Program-made: the position numbers and the translations under genes
Notes under the pieces: model-generated
What the model was told of the DNA's origin: nothing
Seen by the model: the letters and a program-made list of their open reading frames with translations, nothing else
The model's database searches: none
Source: Psychrobacter pacificensis
GTDB lineage: Bacteria > Pseudomonadota > Gammaproteobacteria > Pseudomonadales > Moraxellaceae
Length of the DNA stretch: 64,000 bases
Assembly (NCBI RefSeq): GCF_900101915.1
Contig: NZ_FNAL01000006.1
Location: forward strand, 62,001 to 126,000
Reading direction: 5' to 3'
In this document: positions 9,201-17,877 of the stretch, one piece after another
How the letters are laid out: each line of letters starts with the position of its first letter
How positions within the stretch are numbered: the first letter of the stretch is position 1

Positions 9201-12200
9201 TATTGATAACTAGCATAGACGAAGACAATCCTACCTATGATGAGACTAATGAAGCGATAGACATGACGCTACAGACCTTCCATTCTGTCAACGAAAAAAT
9301 GGCAGAGGCAACTGTTGTTTTAGCGCCTCAAAGCGAAGAAGAAAAAGCATTTTGTAAGATATTTATTGATGAAGCAGAAGAGTTACTTCATCACATTGAT
9401 CAATTTGTCAGCGACAATCAAGATCAGCAACTGATTGAGATAACGGATGAAATAGTACGTGCATTTCACACATTACGAGCCGCATCTGGCTCCAGTGCTT
9501 TGGCTGCTATCAGCGAAGTTAGCGCAGCGATAGAGCACAGTTTGGAGCTATTGCATCAGCAAGATATAGCGATGAGTGCCCAACATCTAGAGGCTTTAGC
9601 GCAATCTGCCAAGCTGATAAATGGTTATTTAAGCAGCTACAAACAAAATATTCAGCAGCGTAGTGTCATAGTAGAAGATTCACACAGTCAGCAAGAGCAA
9701 GACATAGCGTCATTGCAAGCAATGCTGGCTGAGCAGTATGTCATTAGTGATGCTGATGCGACCGTTGTTACTAATAGCAAACCAACGATAGAAGAGCTAT
9801 TAGATAATAATATCGACACGTTATTAGATGCTGAGTGGGAGTTAGAGGAGGCGCTTGGTCATGCTGAAAAAGAACACAGTCAAGACTATATCGCGCAGCA
9901 AATTTCACAAATCACCTGTTTAATAGATAAAGCTCAAGCATTTCCAAAATTCATTACCGTTCTGAATGAGCTAGGTAATGCCTATAGTTACCTGAGTGAT
10001 AATATTGATAAAGCGAGAGATAGAGATATTCAATCTATTCTGCTATCAGGTCATGCCCAGTTGATTGGGCTATTCGATGCCCTAGCTGGTAGTACGTCAT
10101 TGAAAATAGACCAGCAGGTAATGAGTGAGCTACAAGGTATCTATCAAAATGATAACCTTGACGATAACGACGAAGGCTTTGTCGTTCGAGCTATTTCAGC
10201 ACCTGAAATCCAATTTGAAACGATTGATACGGATATTGAGCTATTAGAGATTTTCTTAGAAGAAGCTCAAGAACTTGATAACGCCCTAGATGAGAGTTTC
10301 AATAAATGGCGTGACGATATTACTAATATCAACTCGCTAAAAGTATTACAGCGTCATTTGCACACCATTAAAGGTGGCGCACGGATGGCTGGCATTCGTA
10401 GTATTGGTGATCTAACTCACGAAGCAGAAAGTGTTTATGAGTCTTTTGTAGAAAACAGACGAGAGCCGACGACACAGTGGCTTGAGATTATGCAAATGGT
10501 GCAAGACACGATGTCGCAACAAGTGATGCATATCGTGAATCATAAAAAATCCTTTTTCACCTCAGAGCTGATTGAGCAACTAAGAACGTTTGAAAAAGAA
10601 AAAACCTTACCAGAAACGGTAGAGCTGATCATACCAGTACCGAAAAACTATTTTGAACCAGACATTCAAAACGTAGTGGCGGATGAGGCCATTAGCAATA
10701 CCGAAACATCAGAATTGCTCAGCCTAGATACTATGATTAAGCAATCATGGGCTAATGGGTTGCCTGATCCAGACATATTATCGGTGTTCTTAGAAGAGGC
10801 GGAGGAGCTTACCAATCGTAATAAATACCTGCATTTGTTCTTGAACGACACAAATAATACCACAGCATTACAAGCACTTCAGCGAGATCTGCATACGATT
10901 AAGGGCGGTGCCCGAATGGTGACTGCGTCCGGTATCGCTGATTTGGCGCATGAGATGGAGTCGGTTTATACGGATTTTGTGAGTAACCGTCGTCCCCCTA
11001 CTCAGAAAGTATTAGAGTTGCTAGTTGCCAGTCATGATTGGCTTGCTGATGCCGTATTTATTCTTCAGCAACATGTCAATCCACCAACGCCTGCACTATT
11101 GATCGAGGCGTTAGAGCAGTTTGGGAGAAATCCTGATAGTCTCAAACAAGTTCCTAAAGAATCCCTACAGTCTCAGCGCGAAGCAATTTTGATTGCCAAA
11201 GAAAACCAAGACTCTCACTATCTTGCAAAAGATATTAGCGAGATGCCATCTATGTTCAGTAATACCAATAAGGAGGACGACAGCACTAGTAGTAATGAAA
11301 TGATTCGTATCTCAGGTGGTCTGATTGAGCATATGATTAATCTATCTGGTGAGTCAGCGATTAACCGCGCCCGTATTGATATGGGTATTAGTAGCTTGAC
11401 CAACAGTATCGAAGAGATGGGTACAACGGTACAGCGACTGGCAGATCAGTTACGCCGTATGGAGATTGAGCTTGAAGCTCAGATTTTGTCACAAATAGAT
11501 GATGAGCTGATTGATAATGAGGATTTCGATCCTCTCGAGATGGATCAGTATTCTTCACTGAATCAATTATCAAAATCATTGACAGAATCTGCCTCGGATT
11601 TGGTGGATATTAACCATACTCTATTAGAAAAGACTCGTGATAGTGAAAGCCTGTTGCTACAGCTATCGCGGACACAGACTGAGTTGCAAGATGGGCTGAT
11701 GAATTCGCGTATGGTACCATTCACGCGTCTGACACCGCGTCTTGAGCGTATTGTTCGGCAGACGGCTAATGAGTTGAATAAATCGGTTGAGCTGACCATC
11801 ATCAACGCTGATGATGAGATGGACAGAACCATCCTAGAGCGGATTACCTCACCGCTTGAGCATATGCTACGAAATGCTGTCGATCACGGTATCGAAACCA
11901 CATCAGCACGTCTAAAAGCAGGTAAAGAGCGCAGTGGTAATATTACGCTTGAGGTACATCGCGAAGGTAGTGAGATTGTCATCCAACTATCAGATGATGG
12001 CCGTGGTATCGATGTAGAAGCGGTAAGAAATAAAGCGATCTCTCAAGGTCTTATTGATGCAGACGATGACAGTCTCTCTGATCTTGATATTATGCAATAT
12101 ATCTTTAATGCTGGGCTGAGTACTAGTAAGCAGGTGACACAGATTTCTGGACGCGGCGTTGGCATGGACGTTGTTATTAGTGAAATTCGTCAGTTAGGCG

Positions 12201-13141
12201 GTGCGGTCTCTGTTGTCTCCGAGCTTGGCAAAGGCTCTAAATTTACGATGCGCTTGCCATTGACTGTTGCTGTTTCTGATGCGCTGGTTGTGCGCGCCGC
12301 AGATCGTTACTATGCAATACCATTGGTACAGATTGAGCGCGTGGTACGGGTTAACCCAGAAAAGCTCTATGACTATTATCATTCAGATGATGCTACATTG
12401 AACTTTGAAGACACGGAATATCGTGTACGCTATCTCAACGAGATCTTATCTGGTAATAAACTGAACGAGCTGGTGGTTAATACCAACACCAGTCTGCCGC
12501 TGATTATTATTAAAAACCGCACAGGGCAAAATATTGCACTGCAGGTTGATCAGATTGCAGGATCACGTATCGAAGTGGTTGTTAAGCCTCTAGGCCAGCA
12601 ACTATCAAATATACCAGGTATCTCAGCGGCTACTATCATGGGTGATGGCTCGGTAATGCTCATCCTAGACTTAATTGCATTAATGCGTAACGCACAGCTG
12701 GTCAAAAACCTCTCAAAATCTGCGAGTACCAAGCGAGGACGTATCGCCACCAAATCAACGATACTGGTAGTCGACGACTCAGTGACTGTACGTAAGGTAA
12801 CGTCTCGCTTCTTGGAGCGTCAAGGATTCAATGTGGCGGTTGCAAAAGATGGCATCGATGCAATCGAGATACTACAAGATACAACACCAGATATGATCTT
12901 GTTAGATATCGAAATGCCGCGTATGGATGGATTCGAGGTGGCGACTCAGGTCAGATTCAATAGTCGATTACAGCATATCCCAATTATTATGATTACCTCA
13001 CGTACTGGAGAAAAACATCGTGAGCGTGCTCTAGAGATTGGGGTGAACGACTATATGGGTAAACCATTCCAAGAAAAAGAGCTTCTTGAAAAAATTCAAA
13101 GACTACTAGGTGAAGAGGTTAGCCTAACTAATGACGGATAA
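6230..13141 (+). CDS. chpA: Hybrid chemosensory histidine kinase ChpA (multi-HPt CheA)
   Basis: Central kinase of the Pil-Chp system, 2303 residues. Phosphotransfer (HPt) sites are recognisable at His669 and His881 (both FHTLKGSGRM), His1080 (weaker, HTLRAASGS), His1378 and His1555 (both LHTIKGGARM). An N-terminal HPt-like segment has Tyr46 where His would be. The CheA dimerisation helices (around 1690) and ATPase follow, with the N box HMLRNAVDHGIE near 1880 and the glycine boxes SDDGRGID and GRGVGMDVV. A CheW-like domain comes next, then a C-terminal receiver with Asp2226 in LLDIEMPRMDGF. Pseudomonas ChpA is similar (about 2470 residues, eight Xpt sites). The reading frame is intact and overlaps chpB by 11 bases. 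Confidence 0.95.
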   Translation: MKKQPNDIVTLEWLSPLLNQQLSQISDGWQSGADIDSYQQMTSHYYQVSGALTMIRLPLLADLANKLSFMASLGASHNLSARDCQIGKFSHKLLQHALNQYTHLGKYNRALINKATNELAQILSQRGVEADAFIDATDTQHAHLNNDDTHEDMVHEDIVNSIQIAVPTSNVTTNLEDQHYQQMLLVWRQQVQKLLVANINQAPVLQILEKVSQYLWQNTQDNDLQRLWYLSELWLSDLAHNEAPSPEYYAPLLGQLDRVIESATQPTHLSSSLVKGLINSVYIQLIYLENSSERTQSTLNEISQREPATLRFLTRLLSEIETLIFNLDKPDTLINPLRYIKSQLESRGWVQYASQVESILTDLEQARLSETEFTQQQWHIERKLQELYSAIYDTEQAISLKIGASSFAIIPEAFDSSDVKDEDRHESVSTDSDLRELRIAVEEIKESFNEYIQRQDIQSLPVIADFDKIAHAFDDMGLPVISETIENIGSIFTQLLTHEVAVLSWDVTQALAESLTSIELLLDYLAQQVFDQNLLTQANEYAAKASQLLNAYAKSPETTNDTWLTQKPVAMNVLRYDDSGEIAPVTSSDNETVIATQDTTDTNPNVESDALLRAREQLKPDNFEVDEEIRDIFIEEVNDVITDLEDFLPIWQQDSQNLTPLTEVRRSFHTLKGSGRMVGAFSISEMAWSIENLLNRLLDKTLPVTDDVVRLVIETAERLPVLLTDFAAQQLPSSDPAITILKSRNLMTQQPVNAGLDTFETGITETSAEVALGIDDSDSMDDVSLETLLSSVDGAEGADSESNNTNIPESLSGLEIPAVLIPFMQETEQLAADANDSDPDIKEIFIEEAEEVLAEIVPLYEGWQLASTDLAALKDIRRGFHTLKGSGRMVGANYTAELAWAIENMLNRVLDHSVIVSNDMCQLMSDVLAAYPEMLVAFENNSQDYPALVPLWIACANAYSKQQGDAFSYSRLYEQATSHSEAEADAAQEPVLITSIDEDNPTYDETNEAIDMTLQTFHSVNEKMAEATVVLAPQSEEEKAFCKIFIDEAEELLHHIDQFVSDNQDQQLIEITDEIVRAFHTLRAASGSSALAAISEVSAAIEHSLELLHQQDIAMSAQHLEALAQSAKLINGYLSSYKQNIQQRSVIVEDSHSQQEQDIASLQAMLAEQYVISDADATVVTNSKPTIEELLDNNIDTLLDAEWELEEALGHAEKEHSQDYIAQQISQITCLIDKAQAFPKFITVLNELGNAYSYLSDNIDKARDRDIQSILLSGHAQLIGLFDALAGSTSLKIDQQVMSELQGIYQNDNLDDNDEGFVVRAISAPEIQFETIDTDIELLEIFLEEAQELDNALDESFNKWRDDITNINSLKVLQRHLHTIKGGARMAGIRSIGDLTHEAESVYESFVENRREPTTQWLEIMQMVQDTMSQQVMHIVNHKKSFFTSELIEQLRTFEKEKTLPETVELIIPVPKNYFEPDIQNVVADEAISNTETSELLSLDTMIKQSWANGLPDPDILSVFLEEAEELTNRNKYLHLFLNDTNNTTALQALQRDLHTIKGGARMVTASGIADLAHEMESVYTDFVSNRRPPTQKVLELLVASHDWLADAVFILQQHVNPPTPALLIEALEQFGRNPDSLKQVPKESLQSQREAILIAKENQDSHYLAKDISEMPSMFSNTNKEDDSTSSNEMIRISGGLIEHMINLSGESAINRARIDMGISSLTNSIEEMGTTVQRLADQLRRMEIELEAQILSQIDDELIDNEDFDPLEMDQYSSLNQLSKSLTESASDLVDINHTLLEKTRDSESLLLQLSRTQTELQDGLMNSRMVPFTRLTPRLERIVRQTANELNKSVELTIINADDEMDRTILERITSPLEHMLRNAVDHGIETTSARLKAGKERSGNITLEVHREGSEIVIQLSDDGRGIDVEAVRNKAISQGLIDADDDSLSDLDIMQYIFNAGLSTSKQVTQISGRGVGMDVVISEIRQLGGAVSVVSELGKGSKFTMRLPLTVAVSDALVVRAADRYYAIPLVQIERVVRVNPEKLYDYYHSDDATLNFEDTEYRVRYLNEILSGNKLNELVVNTNTSLPLIIIKNRTGQNIALQVDQIAGSRIEVVVKPLGQQLSNIPGISAATIMGDGSVMLILDLIALMRNAQLVKNLSKSASTKRGRIATKSTILVVDDSVTVRKVTSRFLERQGFNVAVAKDGIDAIEILQDTTPDMILLDIEMPRMDGFEVATQVRFNSRLQHIPIIMITSRTGEKHRERALEIGVNDYMGKPFQEKELLEKIQRLLGEEVSLTNDG

Positions 13142-14132
13142 TGCACGTGTTTTAGCACTGCGGCAAAAAAGCAATCATGATATCAAAGTGCTGGTGATGG
13201 CAGAGGATCATCGCCAGCGCTTGGCTTTTTCAGATACCGTACGTAGTTGCGGCTTTACCCTTGTAGGTTGTGTGTCAAGAGCACAGTGGCAAGAAAAAAG
13301 TGAGCTGTCTAATGCAGATATTGATATTTGGCTGATAGACAGTGATTACGACGACAGTGTAGCAACCGCAACAATCGCGTCAAAATCAGCGGCTGTCTTG
13401 GTGGGCTTTAGCCAAGCACCGTATCTCAATGAGGCACAGCAATATGGTAAATGGCAGCGTAAGTTAAAACGTAAACTTGCAAAGCTTTTAGCACTACCAG
13501 CCCTGATCGATACTCCCGAATACAAGGGCGATGACACTGAAAGAAGCTGGCAGTATGTCGTGTTTCTGGGCGCGTCTATGGGCGGCCCTAGTGCGGTAAA
13601 AGAATTTTTAGACAATGTGCCAGCGACACTGCCAGTGTGTATTTTATTGGCGCATCATTTCAATCAGACCATGATTGGTACGTTACCACGGATACTCAAT
13701 CGCCATAATGATTGGCGCTGTGAGGTTATCGCGTCCTCGCAGCGTTTGCGAGCAGGGCATTGCCTCATAGCCCCTATTGATAAGCAAATAGTCTGTGATT
13801 CAGCTGGTAGGGTCATCTTGTTAGATCAAGCATGGAGCGGTGAATATAAGCCTGCTATTGGTCAGATTCTAAAAAACACCAGTGATGTCTATGGTAGCGA
13901 TCTAATCAATATTATATTTTCGGGTATGGGCAATGATGGCTCTCAGTATTTGGATATGGTTCAAGACAACAACAGCCAGTTGTGGGCGCAAGACCCTAGT
14001 CTGAGTGCATGTCCGAGTCAACCTCAGGCTATTATTGACTCAGGGTATTGTGGTTTCGTTGGTAGTCCGACAGATTTGGCAAAAAAACTGACTGATTATA
14101 TTGGTGAAAGGGCAGCAAGCCATTCACGCTAA
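13131..14132 (+). CDS. chpB: CheB-type receptor methylesterase ChpB
   Basis: Protein-glutamate methylesterase (333 residues) acting opposite PilK on PilJ. The catalytic triad can be placed at Ser149 (GASMGGPSA), His175 (LLAHHFNQ) and Asp269 (SGMGNDGSQ), with spacing close to enteric CheB. The N-terminal half (about residues 18-110) resembles a receiver in outline but lacks a clear DD pair and phospho-site (WLIDSDYDD is the nearest), so activation by phosphorylation is doubtful. Its ATG lies inside the end of chpA. Confidence 0.85.
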   Translation: MTDNARVLALRQKSNHDIKVLVMAEDHRQRLAFSDTVRSCGFTLVGCVSRAQWQEKSELSNADIDIWLIDSDYDDSVATATIASKSAAVLVGFSQAPYLNEAQQYGKWQRKLKRKLAKLLALPALIDTPEYKGDDTERSWQYVVFLGASMGGPSAVKEFLDNVPATLPVCILLAHHFNQTMIGTLPRILNRHNDWRCEVIASSQRLRAGHCLIAPIDKQIVCDSAGRVILLDQAWSGEYKPAIGQILKNTSDVYGSDLINIIFSGMGNDGSQYLDMVQDNNSQLWAQDPSLSACPSQPQAIIDSGYCGFVGSPTDLAKKLTDYIGERAASHSR

Positions 14133-14149
14133 CTGATTGTGAGCGACGT

Positions 14150-14647
14150 ATGAAACAAATTTTGAAACACTCATTTGAAGCGGTAAGTTTACTGACCACG
14201 AACAATGGTATGCTCGATGTGACTATCGTGCCAGCATCTAACCAACCCGATTGGATTATTCCGAGCAGTTTGATTTTGAGCGTCGACGATTATCAAGAGC
14301 GTATATCCAAGTATCAGTGGCAAGAGCAAAATCTTGCTGTCTTTCACTTGTTACCGCAAGATAGAACACCAGAGAAAGTCATCATACTAGAGGGTAATAC
14401 CACCGAGCATCGATTTGCTTTGCAAACGGCAGGTGAGTTGCGCCAATTACAAGCCCGTATTTCTGACGTCAAAGATACAGAGCTTCCCGAGCAGTTTGCG
14501 GATACTAGCGTTGATAAAATAGAAGGGCAGTCTGACGAAAACGTTGTGCTCTCTTATCTGTATCAAACCGTTATGATTGACGATAATGTTTATTTGGTAC
14601 CAGACTTGGACAAAATTGCGCATCATTTGGTGAATTTAGATGACTAG
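14150..14647 (+). CDS. chpC: CheW-like ChpC homolog, divergent
   Basis: A 165-residue protein closing the cluster 17 bp after chpB. Position and size match Pseudomonas ChpC, a second CheW-like adaptor. Weak CheW features are visible: an early WIIPSSLILSVDDY segment, a central LAVFHLL strand and a terminal VYLVPDLDKIA that resembles the CheW ending (iPdLd). Most of the CheW core motif is not recognisable, so the symbol rests largely on context. No terminator follows within 100 bp. Confidence 0.6.
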   Translation: MKQILKHSFEAVSLLTTNNGMLDVTIVPASNQPDWIIPSSLILSVDDYQERISKYQWQEQNLAVFHLLPQDRTPEKVIILEGNTTEHRFALQTAGELRQLQARISDVKDTELPEQFADTSVDKIEGQSDENVVLSYLYQTVMIDDNVYLVPDLDKIAHHLVNLDD

Positions 14648-14788
14648 ATTCTCGTCTAAGTTTCAGTTATGCTTCACCTCATAGGTAGTACCCGAGCAAT
14701 GCTGATTACTTTTTGTTATTGAATGAGTTGCTGCCCTATATATAATATCAATTATAAATAACGTTTAATAAAAACTATAGAGCCGCTC

Positions 14789-15310
14789 ATGAATAATTCT
14801 AACGTATCAAAATGGTCGCTCAGCAGTCGTATATTTCATTGGATCAGCGCAGTTTTATTATTGATCACATGGGTGATGATACTGCTGCATGAAAATCTCG
14901 ATAGCAATCTATATATCGGATTTCACAAAGCGTTTGGGATAAGCTTGTTGTTTTGGATGATTGCGCGAGTTATCAACCGCATCTTTACCAAAGCGCCACC
15001 GTCTATACCAATGCCAAAATGGCAATCGATGGTCTCTAAGCTATCGCATTTTGCGCTCTATGCCATTCTGATCGCTATGCCGCTTGCTGGTTTATTGATG
15101 ACTGTATATGGTGGTCGTCCTGTCGATATCTTTGGTTTATTCCAAATACCCGTGTTTGTGACTCCTGATAGGAGTTTGGCCCGCTTTTATAATGATTTAC
15201 ATACCGATATTATTTGGCCAATGATCATCGGTTTTACAGCGCTGCATATTGGTGCTGCCTTGTATCATCAGTTTATTAAAAAAGACAATTTAATATCACG
15301 TATGAAATGA
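14789..15310 (+). CDS. Cytochrome b561 family membrane protein
   Basis: Four-helix di-haem b-type cytochrome of 173 residues (CybB/YceJ family), probably oxidising quinol or passing electrons in the inner membrane. Candidate haem ligands are in SRIFHWISAVLLL, GFHKAFGISLL, KLSHFALYAI and the last helix TALHIGAALYHQF, in the order usual for the family. It is followed by a strong terminator and faces minE. Physiological partner not evident. Confidence 0.85.
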   Translation: MNNSNVSKWSLSSRIFHWISAVLLLITWVMILLHENLDSNLYIGFHKAFGISLLFWMIARVINRIFTKAPPSIPMPKWQSMVSKLSHFALYAILIAMPLAGLLMTVYGGRPVDIFGLFQIPVFVTPDRSLARFYNDLHTDIIWPMIIGFTALHIGAALYHQFIKKDNLISRMK

Positions 15311-15373
15311 TCTGCTATTGATCAATGCTCGAATGCTGTATACAGCATGCCGTACCAATAAACTTAAAGATGC

Positions 15374-15407
15374 AAAAAAGCCCTAAGTGCATTACTTAAG
15401 GCTTTTT
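15374..15407. terminator. Bidirectional rho-independent terminator
   Basis: Inverted repeat around AAGCCCTAAGT/ACTTAAGGCTT flanked by A and T runs, located between the convergent cytochrome b561 and minE genes. It can serve both strands. Confidence 0.8.
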
Positions 15408-15453
15408 AAGTGATAAATGAAAGTGCTTACGGTCTAAAGGTCTGGTTACAAAT

Positions 15454-15747
15454 TTATTTTTTGTGTTCCGGTAAATTAATGTTCATCTCTAACACATCTA
15501 AGCTGTCTTCTGAGCGATGATTGATATTGACATCATCAATCTGCACGCCATTCACATATTTGTTGACCACTTCTAAGATTTCACGTTTCATTTTTTCGAT
15601 ACGATCAACCGTTAGGCGGTTATTTAGACGATTTTCGCTAGCAACGATAACCTTGAGGCGTTCGGTAGCTAGATTGGCACTGCCTGCACTACTGCCATCG
15701 TCAGTACCGAATAGGCTACTCCAAAATCCTTTTTTCTTAGTCATCAT
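15454..15747 (-). CDS. minE: Cell division topological factor MinE
   Basis: 97-residue MinE. It stimulates MinD ATPase and drives pole-to-pole oscillation of MinCD so that the Z ring forms at mid-cell. The N-terminal amphipathic segment (FWSSLFG) and the helix [16 protein letters not shown] region (here [13 protein letters not shown]) are present, followed by the dimerisation region containing [10 protein letters not shown] and the beta strand ending LEMNINLP. Its ATG overlaps the last base of the minD stop codon (TAATG), which indicates coupled translation. Confidence 0.95.
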   Translation of the reverse strand: MMTKKKGFWSSLFGTDDGSSAGSANLATERLKVIVASENRLNNRLTVDRIEKMKREILEVVNKYVNGVQIDDVNINHRSEDSLDVLEMNINLPEHKK

Positions 15748-16559
15748 TAACCCCCAAACCAGCGCTGTAGTAAACTCTTTTTCTTCACATCAATATGACG
15801 TAGTGGACGCTCTTCGCCTAAGAAACGGGCGACGATATCATCATAACATTGACCAGCAACAGAGTCGGTATAATGAATAACAGGCTCACCGTGGTTCGAT
15901 GCTTCGAGCACAGAATGGCTCTCAGGCACAACGCCGAGCAATGGTACTTTTAAGATGTCATTTGAGATAGTGTCGATGTCCATCATCTCGTTCGCAGCAG
16001 CACGTTCTGCATTGTAACGAGTGATAACCAAGTGCTCACGTACAGAGCCTAGGTTTTCTTCAACCTTTTTCGTTTGACTTTGCAAAATACCGATGATGCG
16101 ATCCGAGTCACGTACTGAAGAGATCTCAGGGTTGGTAACAATGATGGCTTCGTCAGCGTGATACATGGCCAACTGTGCACCGCGCTCGATACCAGCAGGT
16201 GAGTCACAGATGATATAGTCAAACTGTTTAGACAGCTCATTCATGACCTCTGCGACACCTTCGTCCGTCAATGCGTCTTTGTCACGCGTCTGACTAGCAG
16301 GAAGGATATACAGGTTTTCAAGCTGTTTGTCTTTGACAAGTGCTTGCGACAAGCGTGCGCTACCGGTAATGACATCAACGAAATCATAAACAATTCGGTT
16401 TTCACAACCCATGATCAAGTCTAGATTACGTAGACCTACATCAAAATCAATTACAACCGTTTTATAGCCACGCAATGCTAAACCAGCGGCAAAAGAGGCG
16501 CTAGTCGTGGTTTTGCCTACACCGCCTTTACCTGAAGTGATTACAACTATCTTCGCCAC
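15747..16559 (-). CDS. minD: Septum site-determining ATPase MinD
   Basis: Membrane-cycling deviant Walker ATPase of 270 residues. It carries the signature lysine motif [13 protein letters not shown], the [14 protein letters not shown] switch region, [15 protein letters not shown], and the C-terminal amphipathic membrane-targeting helix SLLQRWFGG. It recruits MinC to the membrane and is released by MinE. Overlaps minE by one base. Unusually it is separated from minC by 414 bp. Confidence 0.96.
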   Translation of the reverse strand: MAKIVVITSGKGGVGKTTTSASFAAGLALRGYKTVVIDFDVGLRNLDLIMGCENRIVYDFVDVITGSARLSQALVKDKQLENLYILPASQTRDKDALTDEGVAEVMNELSKQFDYIICDSPAGIERGAQLAMYHADEAIIVTNPEISSVRDSDRIIGILQSQTKKVEENLGSVREHLVITRYNAERAAANEMMDIDTISNDILKVPLLGVVPESHSVLEASNHGEPVIHYTDSVAGQCYDDIVARFLGEERPLRHIDVKKKSLLQRWFGG

Positions 16560-16973
16560 AATGGCACACTCCTATGAATCAATGGGATATCTTTTATATA
16601 AATAGCACAATTGCATGGTATTTATCTACTAACTATATATGTACTATCTGCGAAGATAGCCTAGCATAAATATACAAGGATTTATAGCAAGTCTATATTA
16701 AAGCAGAAAAACAACTGAGATATGAGCTATAAAGGGCTTTTGCTTATAAATTTTACAGTTAATGGCGATAATTTTTAGCCGTTTGATAGCTATTTAAATA
16801 TACGGCAAATAACGTTAGAACCAACACTTAATAATAGCCCAATTGTAACGATTAATTTAATATATCTTGTTTTATTTATCTGACACAGCAGCTTATATAA
16901 TTACAGCTTACCTTACCCAGTTTACTTTACTAGACAATCACCTAACCGTTTATTATTTTTAACTGAGCAATAA
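16560..16973. other. Intergenic region within the min locus
   Basis: 414 bp of AT-rich sequence between minC and minD, which are normally almost contiguous. I see no open frame, terminator or repeat element. It may carry a separate minDE promoter. Confidence 0.6.
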
Positions 16974-17801
16974 TTAAGCTTCATCCATTACGATAAATAC
17001 TAGGCCTTCACCTTCCACAAACTTTACTTGCACAGGTTTGTCTATCACGTGCTCAGGTAGGTTGTCCCGTAAACAGTAAGTTCCAGCTACAGACACGAGG
17101 GAGGGGTTAAAGACTTGGCAAAAAATGCGGGCATCTTTGTCACCCGTTGCGCCTGCCACCAAGCGACCTTGCGCACGTCCATAGACATGTAAGCTGTTGT
17201 CAGTGATGGCTTCAGCACCGCTATTCACACTGTTTGTCAAAATCAAATCGCCGCCGACATGGTTTAAGCTTTGGCCTGAGCGTAGCATCTGGTCGTAGAT
17301 GAGGCTGGTAATATGCTGAGCACTTAACAATGTCTCATCTGGAAGACTGGAGATGGTGGTTTCAGTGGCAGATATATTTGCCGCACTCTCGGTGCTAGTA
17401 GCGTTGACTGATTCTGTGCGATTATCTTCTTTAGGTTTATTGGACGGTGTAGGGGCTGTTTTGCTAGGTACGATACGTTCAATGCGTTTACCATCTGCAG
17501 GAAAGATGGCCAAGCGCTGCTCACGCGCTTGATCATCAAGTAGGCCTGTCACCACACCGATCGGCTGTAGTCCCCATGACCATAATAGCTCTACTAAGGC
17601 AGATAAATCTTGCTCGACGTCGCTATCGAGCAAGATAGGAATGTTGCTTGATTTATTGCTCAGTGTCTCAGTAAGCTGGGCTTCAATAGCGCCCAGATCG
17701 CTGGTACTAAACTGTAAACGCGAAAAGGTCAGCATCTTGCCATATAGGGCTAAGGCTGGTGCTGCGCTTGCAGTCTGATTATTATTGTCTGAAACTGTCA
17801 T
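16974..17801 (-). CDS. minC: Septum site-determining protein MinC
   Basis: FtsZ-polymerisation inhibitor, 275 residues. The N-terminal FtsZ-interacting domain (about 20-110) is joined by a Thr/Ser/Asn-rich linker to the C-terminal right-handed beta-helix domain, recognised by HVYGRAQGRLVAGATGDKDA and FNPSLVSVAGTYCL. The latter mediates dimerisation and MinD binding. It lies on the minus strand upstream of minDE. Confidence 0.93.
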   Translation of the reverse strand: MTVSDNNNQTASAAPALALYGKMLTFSRLQFSTSDLGAIEAQLTETLSNKSSNIPILLDSDVEQDLSALVELLWSWGLQPIGVVTGLLDDQAREQRLAIFPADGKRIERIVPSKTAPTPSNKPKEDNRTESVNATSTESAANISATETTISSLPDETLLSAQHITSLIYDQMLRSGQSLNHVGGDLILTNSVNSGAEAITDNSLHVYGRAQGRLVAGATGDKDARIFCQVFNPSLVSVAGTYCLRDNLPEHVIDKPVQVKFVEGEGLVFIVMDEA

Positions 17802-17877
17802 ATATAAACCCTTAAAAATAATTCTGTCGCTGTATTCACGGTGTCATTTTTATTATCGTGTCATGTTAGTAGGCATA

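Noticed and set aside
13131..13480. Receiver domain at the N terminus of ChpB
   Set aside because: No acidic pair or clear phospho-acceptor Asp with the usual spacing, so I did not call a functional receiver.
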